Source: Salpingoeca rosetta
Taxonomy: Eukaryota; Opisthokonta; Choanoflagellata; Craspedida; Salpingoecidae
Direction: 5' to 3'
Length of the DNA: 37,879 nt
NCBI RefSeq assembly: GCF_000188695.1
Contig: NW_004754898.1
Coordinates: 8,167-46,045 of the forward strand
Under the pieces are notes generated by a model that did not search any database, was not told where the DNA came from, and was given only the letters and a program-made list of their open reading frames with translations. Position 1 is the stretch's first letter, and each line of letters opens with the position of its first letter. The position numbers and the translations under genes were made by a program. Below are positions 11,323 to 19,923 of the stretch, one piece after another.

Positions 11323-12678
11323 TCAATGCAAGTAGACGGGGATCTGGCAGATGAAGGGGCGCTTGAGTTCACACTGGATGTCCTTTGGCACTGCCATGGC
11401 CCTGGACTGTCTGCTCCGAAACATGAGCGCGGGGCAGTTGAAGCGACACTCGCTGCGGGCTGTCGTTGGCGTCCACGGTCCAAACGCCAACGTCTCGGAC
11501 GGGTTGGCTACACCACCGTCGCCTGCAAGACTGGCAGGCAGGTATGTCTCGATCCACGCCTGCGTGTGCAGTTCTGTATCTTCACTGCCACCCACAGCAC
11601 GCGTCGCGTTGCGCGCCAGCTTCGCCACGTGGTCGCTGACAACATGTGATTGAACGATGGCAAGGAAGCCGCCTCGTGACGCGCATGCACTTGTTGCCTC
11701 AAACCACGTTGCAGGGGAGTCGGCCACTGCCTCGTACCGGTACCCAGCGAATACGGTTGTCGTGGTTGTGGTCGTGGTCGTCGTGGTGGTTGTTGTTGTG
11801 GTAGTAGTGGTCGAATCGAAGATGAAGGTGACAATCACGCTGCCGGTGAGCTGGACTGGGTCCTCCAGCGTGCCACGCACGATGACGGAGTAAGCCACGC
11901 CAAACTGCAGTTCCCGCTGCAACAGAATGTCGACCCCGCTGTTGGTGAGGTAGAAGTACTCGCTGTCCGGTCCGCCGAGCGTGTAGTCGAAATCGTGCCG
12001 CTCCAGGCCGAGGCCAAAGTCACGAAGCGCGGGCATGCGGAACACGCCCTTGCCGACGACGTTATCGCGTGCAGAGAGCGATACAGTGTATGTGGCATCC
12101 CCAACGAACAGCGAGTTGGTGACGACGACTCGGTAGGAGACGGTGTCGTTTGGGTTGTCGGAGCGGCTGCGCACACCAATGTACACCAGGTCCGACGAAT
12201 CCGTGTTGTTCACAAGCACGGCCTTTACGGGGGCGTCCCCCTCCACAGAGGCGTCGTTGTTGAAAGGGCCAGGACTGTCATTACCCGACACATACAAATC
12301 GCTGCGTTGGAGGGTGGTGTGCGAGTGAGTGTGAGTGTGTGTTTGTGAGTGTGTGATTGAGTGAGTGTGTGTGTGAGAGGATGGCTGTGTGATTGGCTGT
12401 GGGAGGATCGTTGCGTGCACCGTACCGCAATACGCCGCGGGCATGACCAAGAGTGGCACCACGTACTCGTGTACACAACGGCCAGCGACCAAGCATTGAA
12501 GCGAGCAAGCAATTTCGCGTACACCGCTGTCATTGCAAGTCGGTTCGGTGGCCACTCACGTATCGCCGGAGAGCTGCTCGATGTAGATGAGGACATCGTC
12601 AGTCAGGTCCTGCAGGTTTGGTTGGAAATAGCGGATCTCGCCCGGGGCAGTCTCGTTCACCATTATCTGCCGCCGCAA

Positions 12679-12764
<86 letters not shown>

Positions 12765-13201
12765 AACGTGTTCGTGTGAACATGTGTAGTTGCGTGTACA
12801 TGTGAGGGCACTTTCAGAGTACTACATGAACAACCCCACTGCCTCCTCACGCTTCACAACGCACACCCTCACCCCCAAGCCACAACCGTACGTCTTGTGT
12901 CGCAGAGACGGTGGCGGCGCGGTCGCAGTTTGCGCGGGAAATGGCTGCAGCCAGCGTTCCGAATTCGCTGAAGGTGGAGATGAAGACGACGTTGCTGGTG
13001 ATGGGCGGGCTGGCGATTTCGTTCAACTCGTTCTCGTTGGCACCGGCAATGCCTTTATGTCGGGTGCCCAAACATGCGGCAAGCGATGTACGCACGTGAG
13101 AGTGTGAAAGTAAATGCTGAGCCAGTCGCTGCGCGCCCACGAGTAGTCACACGCAAACAAGGCAAGAAGACACATTACACGCACTCACTCACACACACGC
13201 A

Positions 13202-13266
<65 letters not shown>

Positions 13267-13764
13267 GCACTCACACGCACTCACACACGCACTCACACAC
13301 ACAGCCATCCCTCCTCCATTTCACATGCTTACACACCAATGGCGTAGAGCGTCACTCCTTCGTCACGGAGCTGCTGTGCAGGGGCGGCCACGTCATCGGC
13401 AGATGCGCCGTCTGTGATGACCATGGCAACACGCGGGATACCCTCGCTGCTGGGGCGGACCTGGGCACAGACAAAACGAAAAGAGGGGACAAGTGAGCAA
13501 GTTTGACAACGCTGGGTTCTTCCGGCACATGATCGACAGTTGGTGAGTGCAAGGCATGCAGCGAAGTCAATCGCGCAAAAAGCACACACCCTCACACGCA
13601 CAAACACACAAACACTCACGCCTCTATCAGCGGTGAACATGACGGTACGCGCGTAGTCGAGGGCACCACCAGTCCTCGTACCGCCTGTGATGCGAGCGCG
13701 TAGCGCAACATGCATACAGTGAGTACCCGAAGCACCCACTTATGTGCCCTTCGCTAACACAATA

Positions 13765-13807
<43 letters not shown>

Positions 13808-15010
13808 CACACACACACCAGACACCAACCATACGGATAGTTGATTGCGCTGATGGCGTCGAGCAGCTCGTCTTTGGTGTGCGTGAGGATGTAGTTGAAG
13901 TCGAATATGAGGTAGTTGTAGGACGCGTACACCATCACGGCAATGCGTGTCGTGTCCGCCGACACGTCGAAGAACGTCGCAACCTGGAGGGCATTGTAAA
14001 GGCGCATTGTTGTGTCCACAACCAGGAGCACAGAGAGGTAATATGCGGGGAGTTGAGCTTGAGTACCCCCACATGCACGCGCACACATACACACACACAC
14101 AAACACGCACGCACACATACATACACATACATACACATACATACACATACATACACCTACCGTGCGAGTGAAGGAGAGCATAGTCTGGAAGTTGGAGGAA
14201 CCAACAGAACCTGACCCGTCGAGGATGAAGAGGAGGTCTGCTGCGGCGTTGCCACACGTCATTTTCGGAACGCTGACGTGCACGTAATTGTCTGAGCCAA
14301 TGTCATTTGGAACGGACACAAAGTCAAAGCCAGCGTCGACACACGCCTGTGCCAATGTGGCAAGGCGGGACGCCGTTGCTGCTGACCCGTCCGCTTGATA
14401 CCGAAGTCGAAGTGCGCGGCCCACGTCCAGCAGGTTTGGCGCGCGCACCGCCACTTCTGGCCGTGGCGTGAATCCGTCAACGACAACAATTGTTTCCGTG
14501 CTCACAACATCAAGGCTGAGCAGCAGCTGTGCCATGTAGTCGGTCATGCGCTTGAACGTCTCATCCTGAAACGCCACGTTTCCCTGTACACAGGAAGTAG
14601 GTACGTGCGTGCGTGTGTGCGTGTGTGAGAGAGAGAGAGAGAGTGTGTGTGTGTGTGTGTGCCTATGTTTGTAAGGCTTGTTTGTGTGTCTGCAACAATG
14701 CAACACGGTTCTCGTTCATGCACACGCATGTCAGACGCACTCACCCACAAACACACACACATGTACACATACACCACACACACACACACACACCACACAC
14801 GCACACACTCACTGATGTTTCGTAGACGACAAGGTCGTTGTATTGCGCGGTGCCTGTGTCAATGTAGTCCACCGCGACTCCACACACTTCAGCCTCTGTG
14901 GTGTCGCTTGGGTGTGATTCACCAGGTGCAAGCCCGTGCGCCCCTTGTCCAATATGAAGCAGCAGCGCAGCGCCAGCGAGTACCAGTGCACCAGGCACAG
15001 TCGCCACCAT
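11323..15010 (-). CDS. secreted vWA / PPC-like / C-type lectin protein
   Basis: Eight exons on the minus strand: 15010-14813, 14583-14161, 13983-13830, 13684-13620, 13460-13337, 13052-12892, 12666-12560, 12301-11323. Phases agree and total 2211 nt, 736 residues. The N terminus (MVATVPGALVLAGAALLLH) is a signal peptide. Residues 30-175 are a conserved-looking region I cannot name. A vWA domain follows, with MIDAS DGSGS (188-192), a GGTRTGGAL segment and an ITDGAS segment. Next comes a PPC-like beta domain with IEQLSGDTDLYVSGN. A run of 19 threonines (about 575-593) leads to a C-terminal C-type lectin domain (about 596-733) with AWIETYL and CELKRPFICQ. I see no EPN or QPD sugar-binding triplet, so calcium-dependent sugar binding is uncertain. 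Family knowledge suggests metal-dependent adhesion by vWA and ligand binding by the lectin fold. No membrane span follows, so it is probably secreted or in the extracellular matrix. Confidence 0.85.
11756..11814 (-). repeat. in-frame threonine-codon repeat (mucin-like linker)
   Basis: On the coding strand this is an ACN run, mostly ACC and ACG, giving 19 consecutive threonines between the beta domain and the lectin domain. It is likely O-glycosylated and extended. The mixed codons suggest selection for threonine and not simple slippage alone. Confidence 0.85.
12673..12760. repeat. (GT)n/(CA)n microsatellite in intron
   Basis: A pure dinucleotide run of more than 40 units lies just upstream of the exon at 12666-12560 of the minus-strand gene. 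It reads CA on that gene's coding strand, so it abuts a 3' splice site, unlike most runs in this window. Confidence 0.9.
13206..13262. repeat. (CA)n microsatellite in intron
   Basis: A pure CA run on the plus strand, GT on the coding strand of the minus-strand vWA-lectin gene, in the intron between 13337 and 13052. Confidence 0.9.
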
Positions 15011-15346
15011 TGTTGGGTCTTGCGCTCAGAGGTCCTGCTTCTCTTGACAACCTGGGGTGGCTGTAAGTCGTGTGTGAGATTCGATATTGGGGGTGTTGTG
15101 CTGTACGCCTCACGCGTTAACAGTGTATGGAATCCGTATGACATCATCGCTCCTCCTCTCGATTTTCGATTGCTCGATGTACACATACGCCCAGCAACAG
15201 CTTCGCACGTACAGCAACAACTACACACACATACACACAGATACACACACACACATACACATACACAACTACACACACACATACACACACATACACACAT
15301 ATACACACAACCCAGCTGCATCAGCCCCTCGCCCCACAACTTCAAC
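15011..15346. promoter_or_regulatory. 336-bp divergent intergenic region, probable shared promoter
   Basis: The start codons of the minus-strand vWA-lectin gene and the plus-strand LRR gene face away from each other across this gap, so both promoters must lie here. The right half (about 15225-15310) is a CA-rich tract. I see no clear TATA box. Joint regulation is an inference from spacing only. Confidence 0.5.
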
Positions 15347-16612
15347 ATGGACGCGAGTGGCAATGTGCCTGTGCGACAGGGAGCGCGAATGCGCAAGATG
15401 CTCCTGTTGTGCGGCGCGGGCCTCGTGGCTGCAGTTTTGTTGGTGGCTGTCCCCATTGACTTTGGCGGTGGCAGCAACAACAGCGACAACAGCGCGTCGG
15501 GTGCAGCGTCGAGCAGCGACAACACCAACAGCAACACCGACACAAACACGGCGACCGGGCTATCTGGTGCCGGCTCTGCTTCTACAACGCAGTCATGTAC
15601 GCGCGTGTACGATGGCGTTCTCGATTGCTCCAATGCCACGTCCCGGCGGCTGGTGAGCGAAAGTGGCGCCTGCGCTGTCGCGTCCGTGGTGGAGTGCTGC
15701 TGCGACGAGTTCTACGCGCTGGAACTTGTGCTGGGTTCCATTGCCGTGTCGAGGAACACCACGGAGCTGCAGTTTGGTGATGTGCAGTACGTCGGAGGGG
15801 ATGTGGTTGTCCCTGGCTCTTACTACGACACTGGCGTGTTGGTGTCTGCGGCGTTTGAGGCGCTGCAGTTTGTTGGCGGGGACGTACAGATGGTCTTCAA
15901 CCACGTGACCCAGGTAAGCACTGGGCAGCTCACAAACCTCAACGGCTCGCTCCTGCTGGCCTACAACGACATCACCAGCTTCGACTTTGGCGGCCTGAGC
16001 ATTGTCAACGGTGACGTGGACCTGAGCAACAACGCGCTGACGACCATTGACTTTGGCGCTCTCACGCGCGTGGAAGGCGACGTCGACCTCGCCTACAACC
16101 GCCTGACGAACATTGACACCTTCGCCCGCCTGCGCACCATTGCCGGCCGCCTCGACCTCAGCTCAAACCGGCTCACGAAGCTCGTCGTGGACACACTGCC
16201 GAACACCATCGACGAAGGCGCGTCCTATGCCTGCAACGCTGTGTCGCGGCTTGACTGGTCTGGCGTGTTCAGCACCACGGGCCTGTGCCTTGCTGGCAAT
16301 GACCTGACATCACTGGAACTCGGGTACACACGACGAATCGATGGGTCGCTGAATCTCGAAGACAATGACATCGCCAGCATTGACTTTGGGTTCCTCACCA
16401 CCATTGACGGCAGCCTGGTTGTTTCGAATAACGACTTGGCTGCCGTGGACATGTTCTCGCTTGCGTCTGTCACAGGCTCTCTCCGCATCAGCGGCAACCC
16501 ATCCCTTGTCGCGTTTGACTGCAGCGATGTTGGCGAGTGCGTGTGTCCGGGCTTCAAGGGTCCCCTCACACGCTGTCCTGCATTCTGTGCTACCTGCCCC
16601 ACCTACAACTGA
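15347..16612 (+). CDS. single-exon type II membrane or signal-anchored leucine-rich-repeat protein
   Basis: This uninterrupted frame encodes 421 residues. The start at 15347 is chosen because the membrane segment follows it directly; the upstream in-frame extension overlaps the divergent gene and is low in complexity. Residues 1-16 are basic and residues about 17-36 (MRKMLLLCGAGLVAAVLLV) form a hydrophobic anchor with no obvious cleavage site. A Ser/Asn/Thr linker follows, then a cysteine cluster (VECCCDE). About a dozen LRR-like strands follow, with IDFG and VDLSNN type repeats of roughly 22 residues. A C-terminal cysteine cap has CVCPGFKG and CATCP. Most of the protein should be extracellular. 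The fold resembles receptor L-domain or other short LRR ectodomains. The ligand is unknown. It is the only intron-free multi-domain gene here besides the propeller gene. Confidence 0.82.
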   Translation: MDASGNVPVRQGARMRKMLLLCGAGLVAAVLLVAVPIDFGGGSNNSDNSASGAASSSDNTNSNTDTNTATGLSGAGSASTTQSCTRVYDGVLDCSNATSRRLVSESGACAVASVVECCCDEFYALELVLGSIAVSRNTTELQFGDVQYVGGDVVVPGSYYDTGVLVSAAFEALQFVGGDVQMVFNHVTQVSTGQLTNLNGSLLLAYNDITSFDFGGLSIVNGDVDLSNNALTTIDFGALTRVEGDVDLAYNRLTNIDTFARLRTIAGRLDLSSNRLTKLVVDTLPNTIDEGASYACNAVSRLDWSGVFSTTGLCLAGNDLTSLELGYTRRIDGSLNLEDNDIASIDFGFLTTIDGSLVVSNNDLAAVDMFSLASVTGSLRISGNPSLVAFDCSDVGECVCPGFKGPLTRCPAFCATCPTYN

Positions 16613-16663
16613 CTGTGTGTGTTTGTGTTTGTGTGTGTGTGTGTGTGTTTGTGTTTACGTGTG

Positions 16664-16698
<35 letters not shown>

Positions 16699-16701
16699 GA
16701 G

Positions 16702-16785
<84 letters not shown>

Positions 16786-17421
16786 GAAGTGCCTTGTTTT
16801 GCTTGCGTGCTGCACAAACAGCATTTCGCGAACGCGGGCAGCTTTCAAAATGTATGCGTGTGCGTATCTTGGATCTTCTTCACTGCCTTTCCATGTACCT
16901 GCGAGCTTTAGAAGCACATAGCTTCACCCCCTTTAGCCCCGTTGTTGCCGTCTGCACACTCGCATTCCAATGGGCTTGTTACATTACACTACAACATCAT
17001 TTACAAACGCTCAACGGTCGAGAAGGGCTCGTGTTCACCGTGAACAGGAAAAATGCCATCACAGCACACGAAACGTAATAACAACAGACCGATACGTTGG
17101 AAGAGATGGCCAGAACTCGCACACTCACCAACTGTTACCCAGTGGCAGGGCGTCAGCAGTGGGGAAGCAGAGACAAGGAAAGAAAGGCGCAGGGAGAAAC
17201 AAGCGCCTCAGCACGCACCAACATGTACCAAGTGAACGCAACGACATGCGCACACACAGTACATGACAACTAACACAACCACACACACAACCACACACAT
17301 AGACACACACACACAACCACGCACACAACCACACACATAGACACACACACACAACCACGCACACAACCACGCACACCCACAACCACAACCACACACACAC
17401 TCACACACAAGCACACACGCC
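16613..17421. other. convergent spacer rich in GT and CA repeats
   Basis: The region between two convergent stop codons has no coding signal. A GT-rich tract (16616-16785) starts four bases after the LRR stop codon. A complex CA-rich tract (17273-17410) ends just before the stop of the next gene and contains a block of about 46 bp, with the core acacatagacacac, repeated in tandem. Each tract reads GT on the coding strand of the gene it trails. Confidence 0.7.
16703..16784. repeat. (GT)n microsatellite downstream of LRR gene
   Basis: About 40 uninterrupted GT units, preceded from 16616 by an imperfect GT/TTTG tract, immediately downstream of the LRR gene stop codon. Confidence 0.9.
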
Positions 17422-18711
17422 TCAGCAGCCAAGGTCAATGGTGATGACCGAGTGCGACGCGGACGGAACGGCGTAAACGAGTTCCGTGGCGGGGGAAAAC
17501 ACGCCGCCCGTCCACTTGAAGTTGTCGCTGTCCGGGACGGCGATGGTCGTGGACACAGTCTCAGTGGCAGGGTCGATGACGAGCACATCGTCGGAACCAA
17601 AAGGCACGCCGACCACCAAGCCGTTGTTCGCAGCCAGGGCACCGCCACGCCACTTGCCTGGCCTGGTTGGCACGCCGTTGGCGATGGCGCGCGTGCTGTT
17701 GTCCGCGGTGTCGATGACGAGGACGCTGCTCGCGGAGAACGGGATGCCGTAAATGTGGCCGTTGTTAGCAAGGACGGCGCCAAAGTAGCCCTGGGTGTTG
17801 GTGGACAGCCCTGTAATGGCGATGGTGTCGGTTGCATTCGTGTCTGGGTTGATGACCAGCACGGAGCGCTCGTTGTACGGCACGGCGAAGATGAGGCCCG
17901 CATCCGACTGCGCGCCAGCGTACCACCGCCCGCCCGTGGCCGTCGCAGTGCTGGCTATGGCGATGGTGTCGCTGGCGTTGGTCACAGGGTCCACAACCAG
18001 CACGGCTGACGTGTCCCATGGGATGCCGTACACGAGGCCGTTGGAGGCTGCGACGCCGCTGATCCACTTGCCACTGCTGGTGCCGAAGCCGGCGATGCTC
18101 GTCGTGTCTGCCGTGTTGGTGGCAGGGTTGATGAGCAGCACGCCGTCTGCACGGTGCGGAAAGCCGACGACAACGCCGTTGCTGGCCAGAGCTCCGCCGC
18201 CCCACTTGGCACCGGTTTCGCCCAGGCCGCTGATGGTTGTGGCATCGGCCGTGCCCGCGCGCGGGTCGATGATGAGCACCGCCGCCGCGTCGTATGGGAT
18301 GCCGAAGATGCGGCCATCGCCTGCCAGCACGGCGCCGTTCCACTTCGCCCCCTCCATATCCAATACGTCACGGGACGCGGTATCTGTTGAGACAATGCTT
18401 GTCGTGTCGGCTGCAGGAACGCGCATGCGACACACGGCTTCCGACAGCGCGGCGATGCGGCGCTGCTGCTGCTCAATCATGCGCTGCTGTGTTGTTGCTG
18501 CTGAGAACAAGTTGCCAACACTGACGCCATTGACAAAAACGGGCTGGCGTGCAGGATCGCTCGTGTTGATGTGCAGTGTCCCCGCCTCATCTTCCACAAA
18601 CACCACCTCTGCAGAACACCCCACCGCCACACAGGCAACAAGCACGAGTGCGACAAGGCGCGCTGTTGTGGCTGCTGGTTGTGTGCGGTTGTTGTTCCTC
18701 CACCTCATCAT
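17422..18711 (-). CDS. secreted seven-repeat protein, probable beta-propeller
   Basis: A single-exon frame of 429 residues from the methionine at 18711; a second methionine lies at 18708. Either start is better than the frame's first ATG at 18798 because the signal peptide (ARLVALVLVACVAVGCSA) then lies near the N terminus. A short segment with a Gln/Arg-rich helix (QQRMIEQQQRR) is followed by seven repeats of 43-50 residues. Their theme is KW-GG-LA-NG-IYGIP, then VLVIDP-TNT-DT. Seven such units suggest a seven-bladed propeller closed on itself. I recognise no enzyme motif and no membrane span. It may bind a ligand or partner outside the cell, but no function can be assigned. Repeats 2, 3 and 6 are most alike, which suggests blade duplication. 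Confidence 0.8.
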   Translation of the reverse strand: MMRWRNNNRTQPAATTARLVALVLVACVAVGCSAEVVFVEDEAGTLHINTSDPARQPVFVNGVSVGNLFSAATTQQRMIEQQQRRIAALSEAVCRMRVPAADTTSIVSTDTASRDVLDMEGAKWNGAVLAGDGRIFGIPYDAAAVLIIDPRAGTADATTISGLGETGAKWGGGALASNGVVVGFPHRADGVLLINPATNTADTTSIAGFGTSSGKWISGVAASNGLVYGIPWDTSAVLVVDPVTNASDTIAIASTATATGGRWYAGAQSDAGLIFAVPYNERSVLVINPDTNATDTIAITGLSTNTQGYFGAVLANNGHIYGIPFSASSVLVIDTADNSTRAIANGVPTRPGKWRGGALAANNGLVVGVPFGSDDVLVIDPATETVSTTIAVPDSDNFKWTGGVFSPATELVYAVPSASHSVITIDLGC

Positions 18712-19260
18712 CGTCGTGCTGTCGCCGATGATTTGTAATAACTTCCACCAAACGTCACAACTTGGTGGTTTGTTTGCGTGTTGTGTGTGTTGTCGCACTC
18801 ACACTCTTATTTGAGTGCTTCACTCTCCAACACTCTTTACCCGAGTGCTTCGCTCTCCAACAACTTCAAACAACGGCTGCGAGGGCCGTATGATGGTGAT
18901 GCTGATGGTGACGATGTCGTGGTAGCAAGGAGAATGACAACGATGAGGACAACGACACATGTTGGTGATGGTGACGGCAGTCGTCGTGATGACAATCATG
19001 GCAAATGATGAACGATGACGTGCAATTGCACGAGGTGCAGGTGAACACGGAGGAGGATATGTTGAACTGGGGAAAGCGACAAAGCAAAACAGTGCGCGAT
19101 GCAGCAAGCATATTGGGCGAAACAGCATGCGCTTGTAGTAAGGCACCTCACAAGACCGACACATGCGCTGCGAACGAGGAAGAAACCTGTGATGAGAATC
19201 GAAGGACGGCAGCGCAAAGCACAGAACAAATCACACACGCACACATGTGATTGCTTTTCG
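18712..19260. other. spacer upstream of propeller gene and downstream of receptor gene
   Basis: There is no gene I can support. It contains an imperfect direct repeat (gagtgcttcactctccaac near 18813 and gagtgcttcgctctccaac near 18844) in the likely promoter of the minus-strand propeller gene. A GATGGT-rich stretch lies at about 18888-19015. The open frames here are low in complexity. Confidence 0.5.
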
Positions 19261-19923
19261 TTAGTTGCCCTGGCGCCGCGGTGCCGGTGAAAGCTCCGTG
19301 TCGGGTGTCACTGTCAAATATTCATCACGATCCGCTGTGGGAAGTGTGTGTGTGTGTGTAAGTGTGAGTGTGTGCGCGAGTGTGTGTGTGTGTGGGGGGG
19401 GTGCTGTACATGATCGATGGCAACTGTCAAACATTAGTCTCATGCCAAATTGTCCCATGCACGCACAGTTGACATAATCCATAATCACTCACGTGATTCG
19501 TAGATGGTGTGGTCTTCGTACAGACCTGCCAGAGTTTGGCATATCGCATGTCCATCGCATGTGAGAGAAAGTTGGCGTGATAATTCACATCAACGCAAGA
19601 CGGTGCTCTGTAGCAAAGCTGCAAACCCCAACATCCATCACTTCCCCCTGTACGCGCGCTAACACACGGTACCTTACTCCCCTCCCCCCCCCCCCCTTTC
19701 ACACACACACACACACCTTCCTCCTCGGGCTTCGACTCGTTCGCCGCCGTATTTGCGGCCCATGATGGCCTGCTCTGCACCCACGACGGGTCGTTGATCA
19801 GATACGCGGGGTTGGTCATCGTGCGCACGTCCAGGCGCCGTCGGTCGTCGTCCTTGGCATGGGCGCTGCCCGCAGCGCTACCGGTGGCAGGGAGGACGTG
19901 GTGGCCGCTGTAGTGGCGCTTGA
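19261..19923 (-). other. cytoplasmic tail with four tyrosine motifs
   Basis: The tail follows the basic stop-transfer residues KRH and is spread over the last three exons. It has NPAY (tyrosine about 2936), LYEDH (2967), IYESP (2973) and DEYLTV (2981). NPxY motifs bind PTB domains or clathrin adaptors. Tyrosines in acidic context with hydrophobic +3 residues resemble SH2-ligand sites. Phosphorylation is an inference. Confidence 0.65.

Noticed and set aside
12302..12555. Coding reading of the frame upstream of DLYVSGN in the vWA-lectin gene
   Set aside because: Splicing 12560 to 12301 keeps phase 2 and joins LSGDT to DLYVSGN. The stretch between has a gtgagt donor at one end and a cag acceptor at the other, and its frame is CA-repeat derived.
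14936..15346. Upstream in-frame extension of the plus-strand LRR protein
   Set aside because: It overlaps the first exon of the divergent gene, is rich in His/Thr from CA repeats, and would bury the membrane anchor far inside the protein.
18712..18798. Upstream ATG of the propeller gene frame
   Set aside because: The extra 29 residues are not hydrophobic and would displace the signal peptide from the N terminus.
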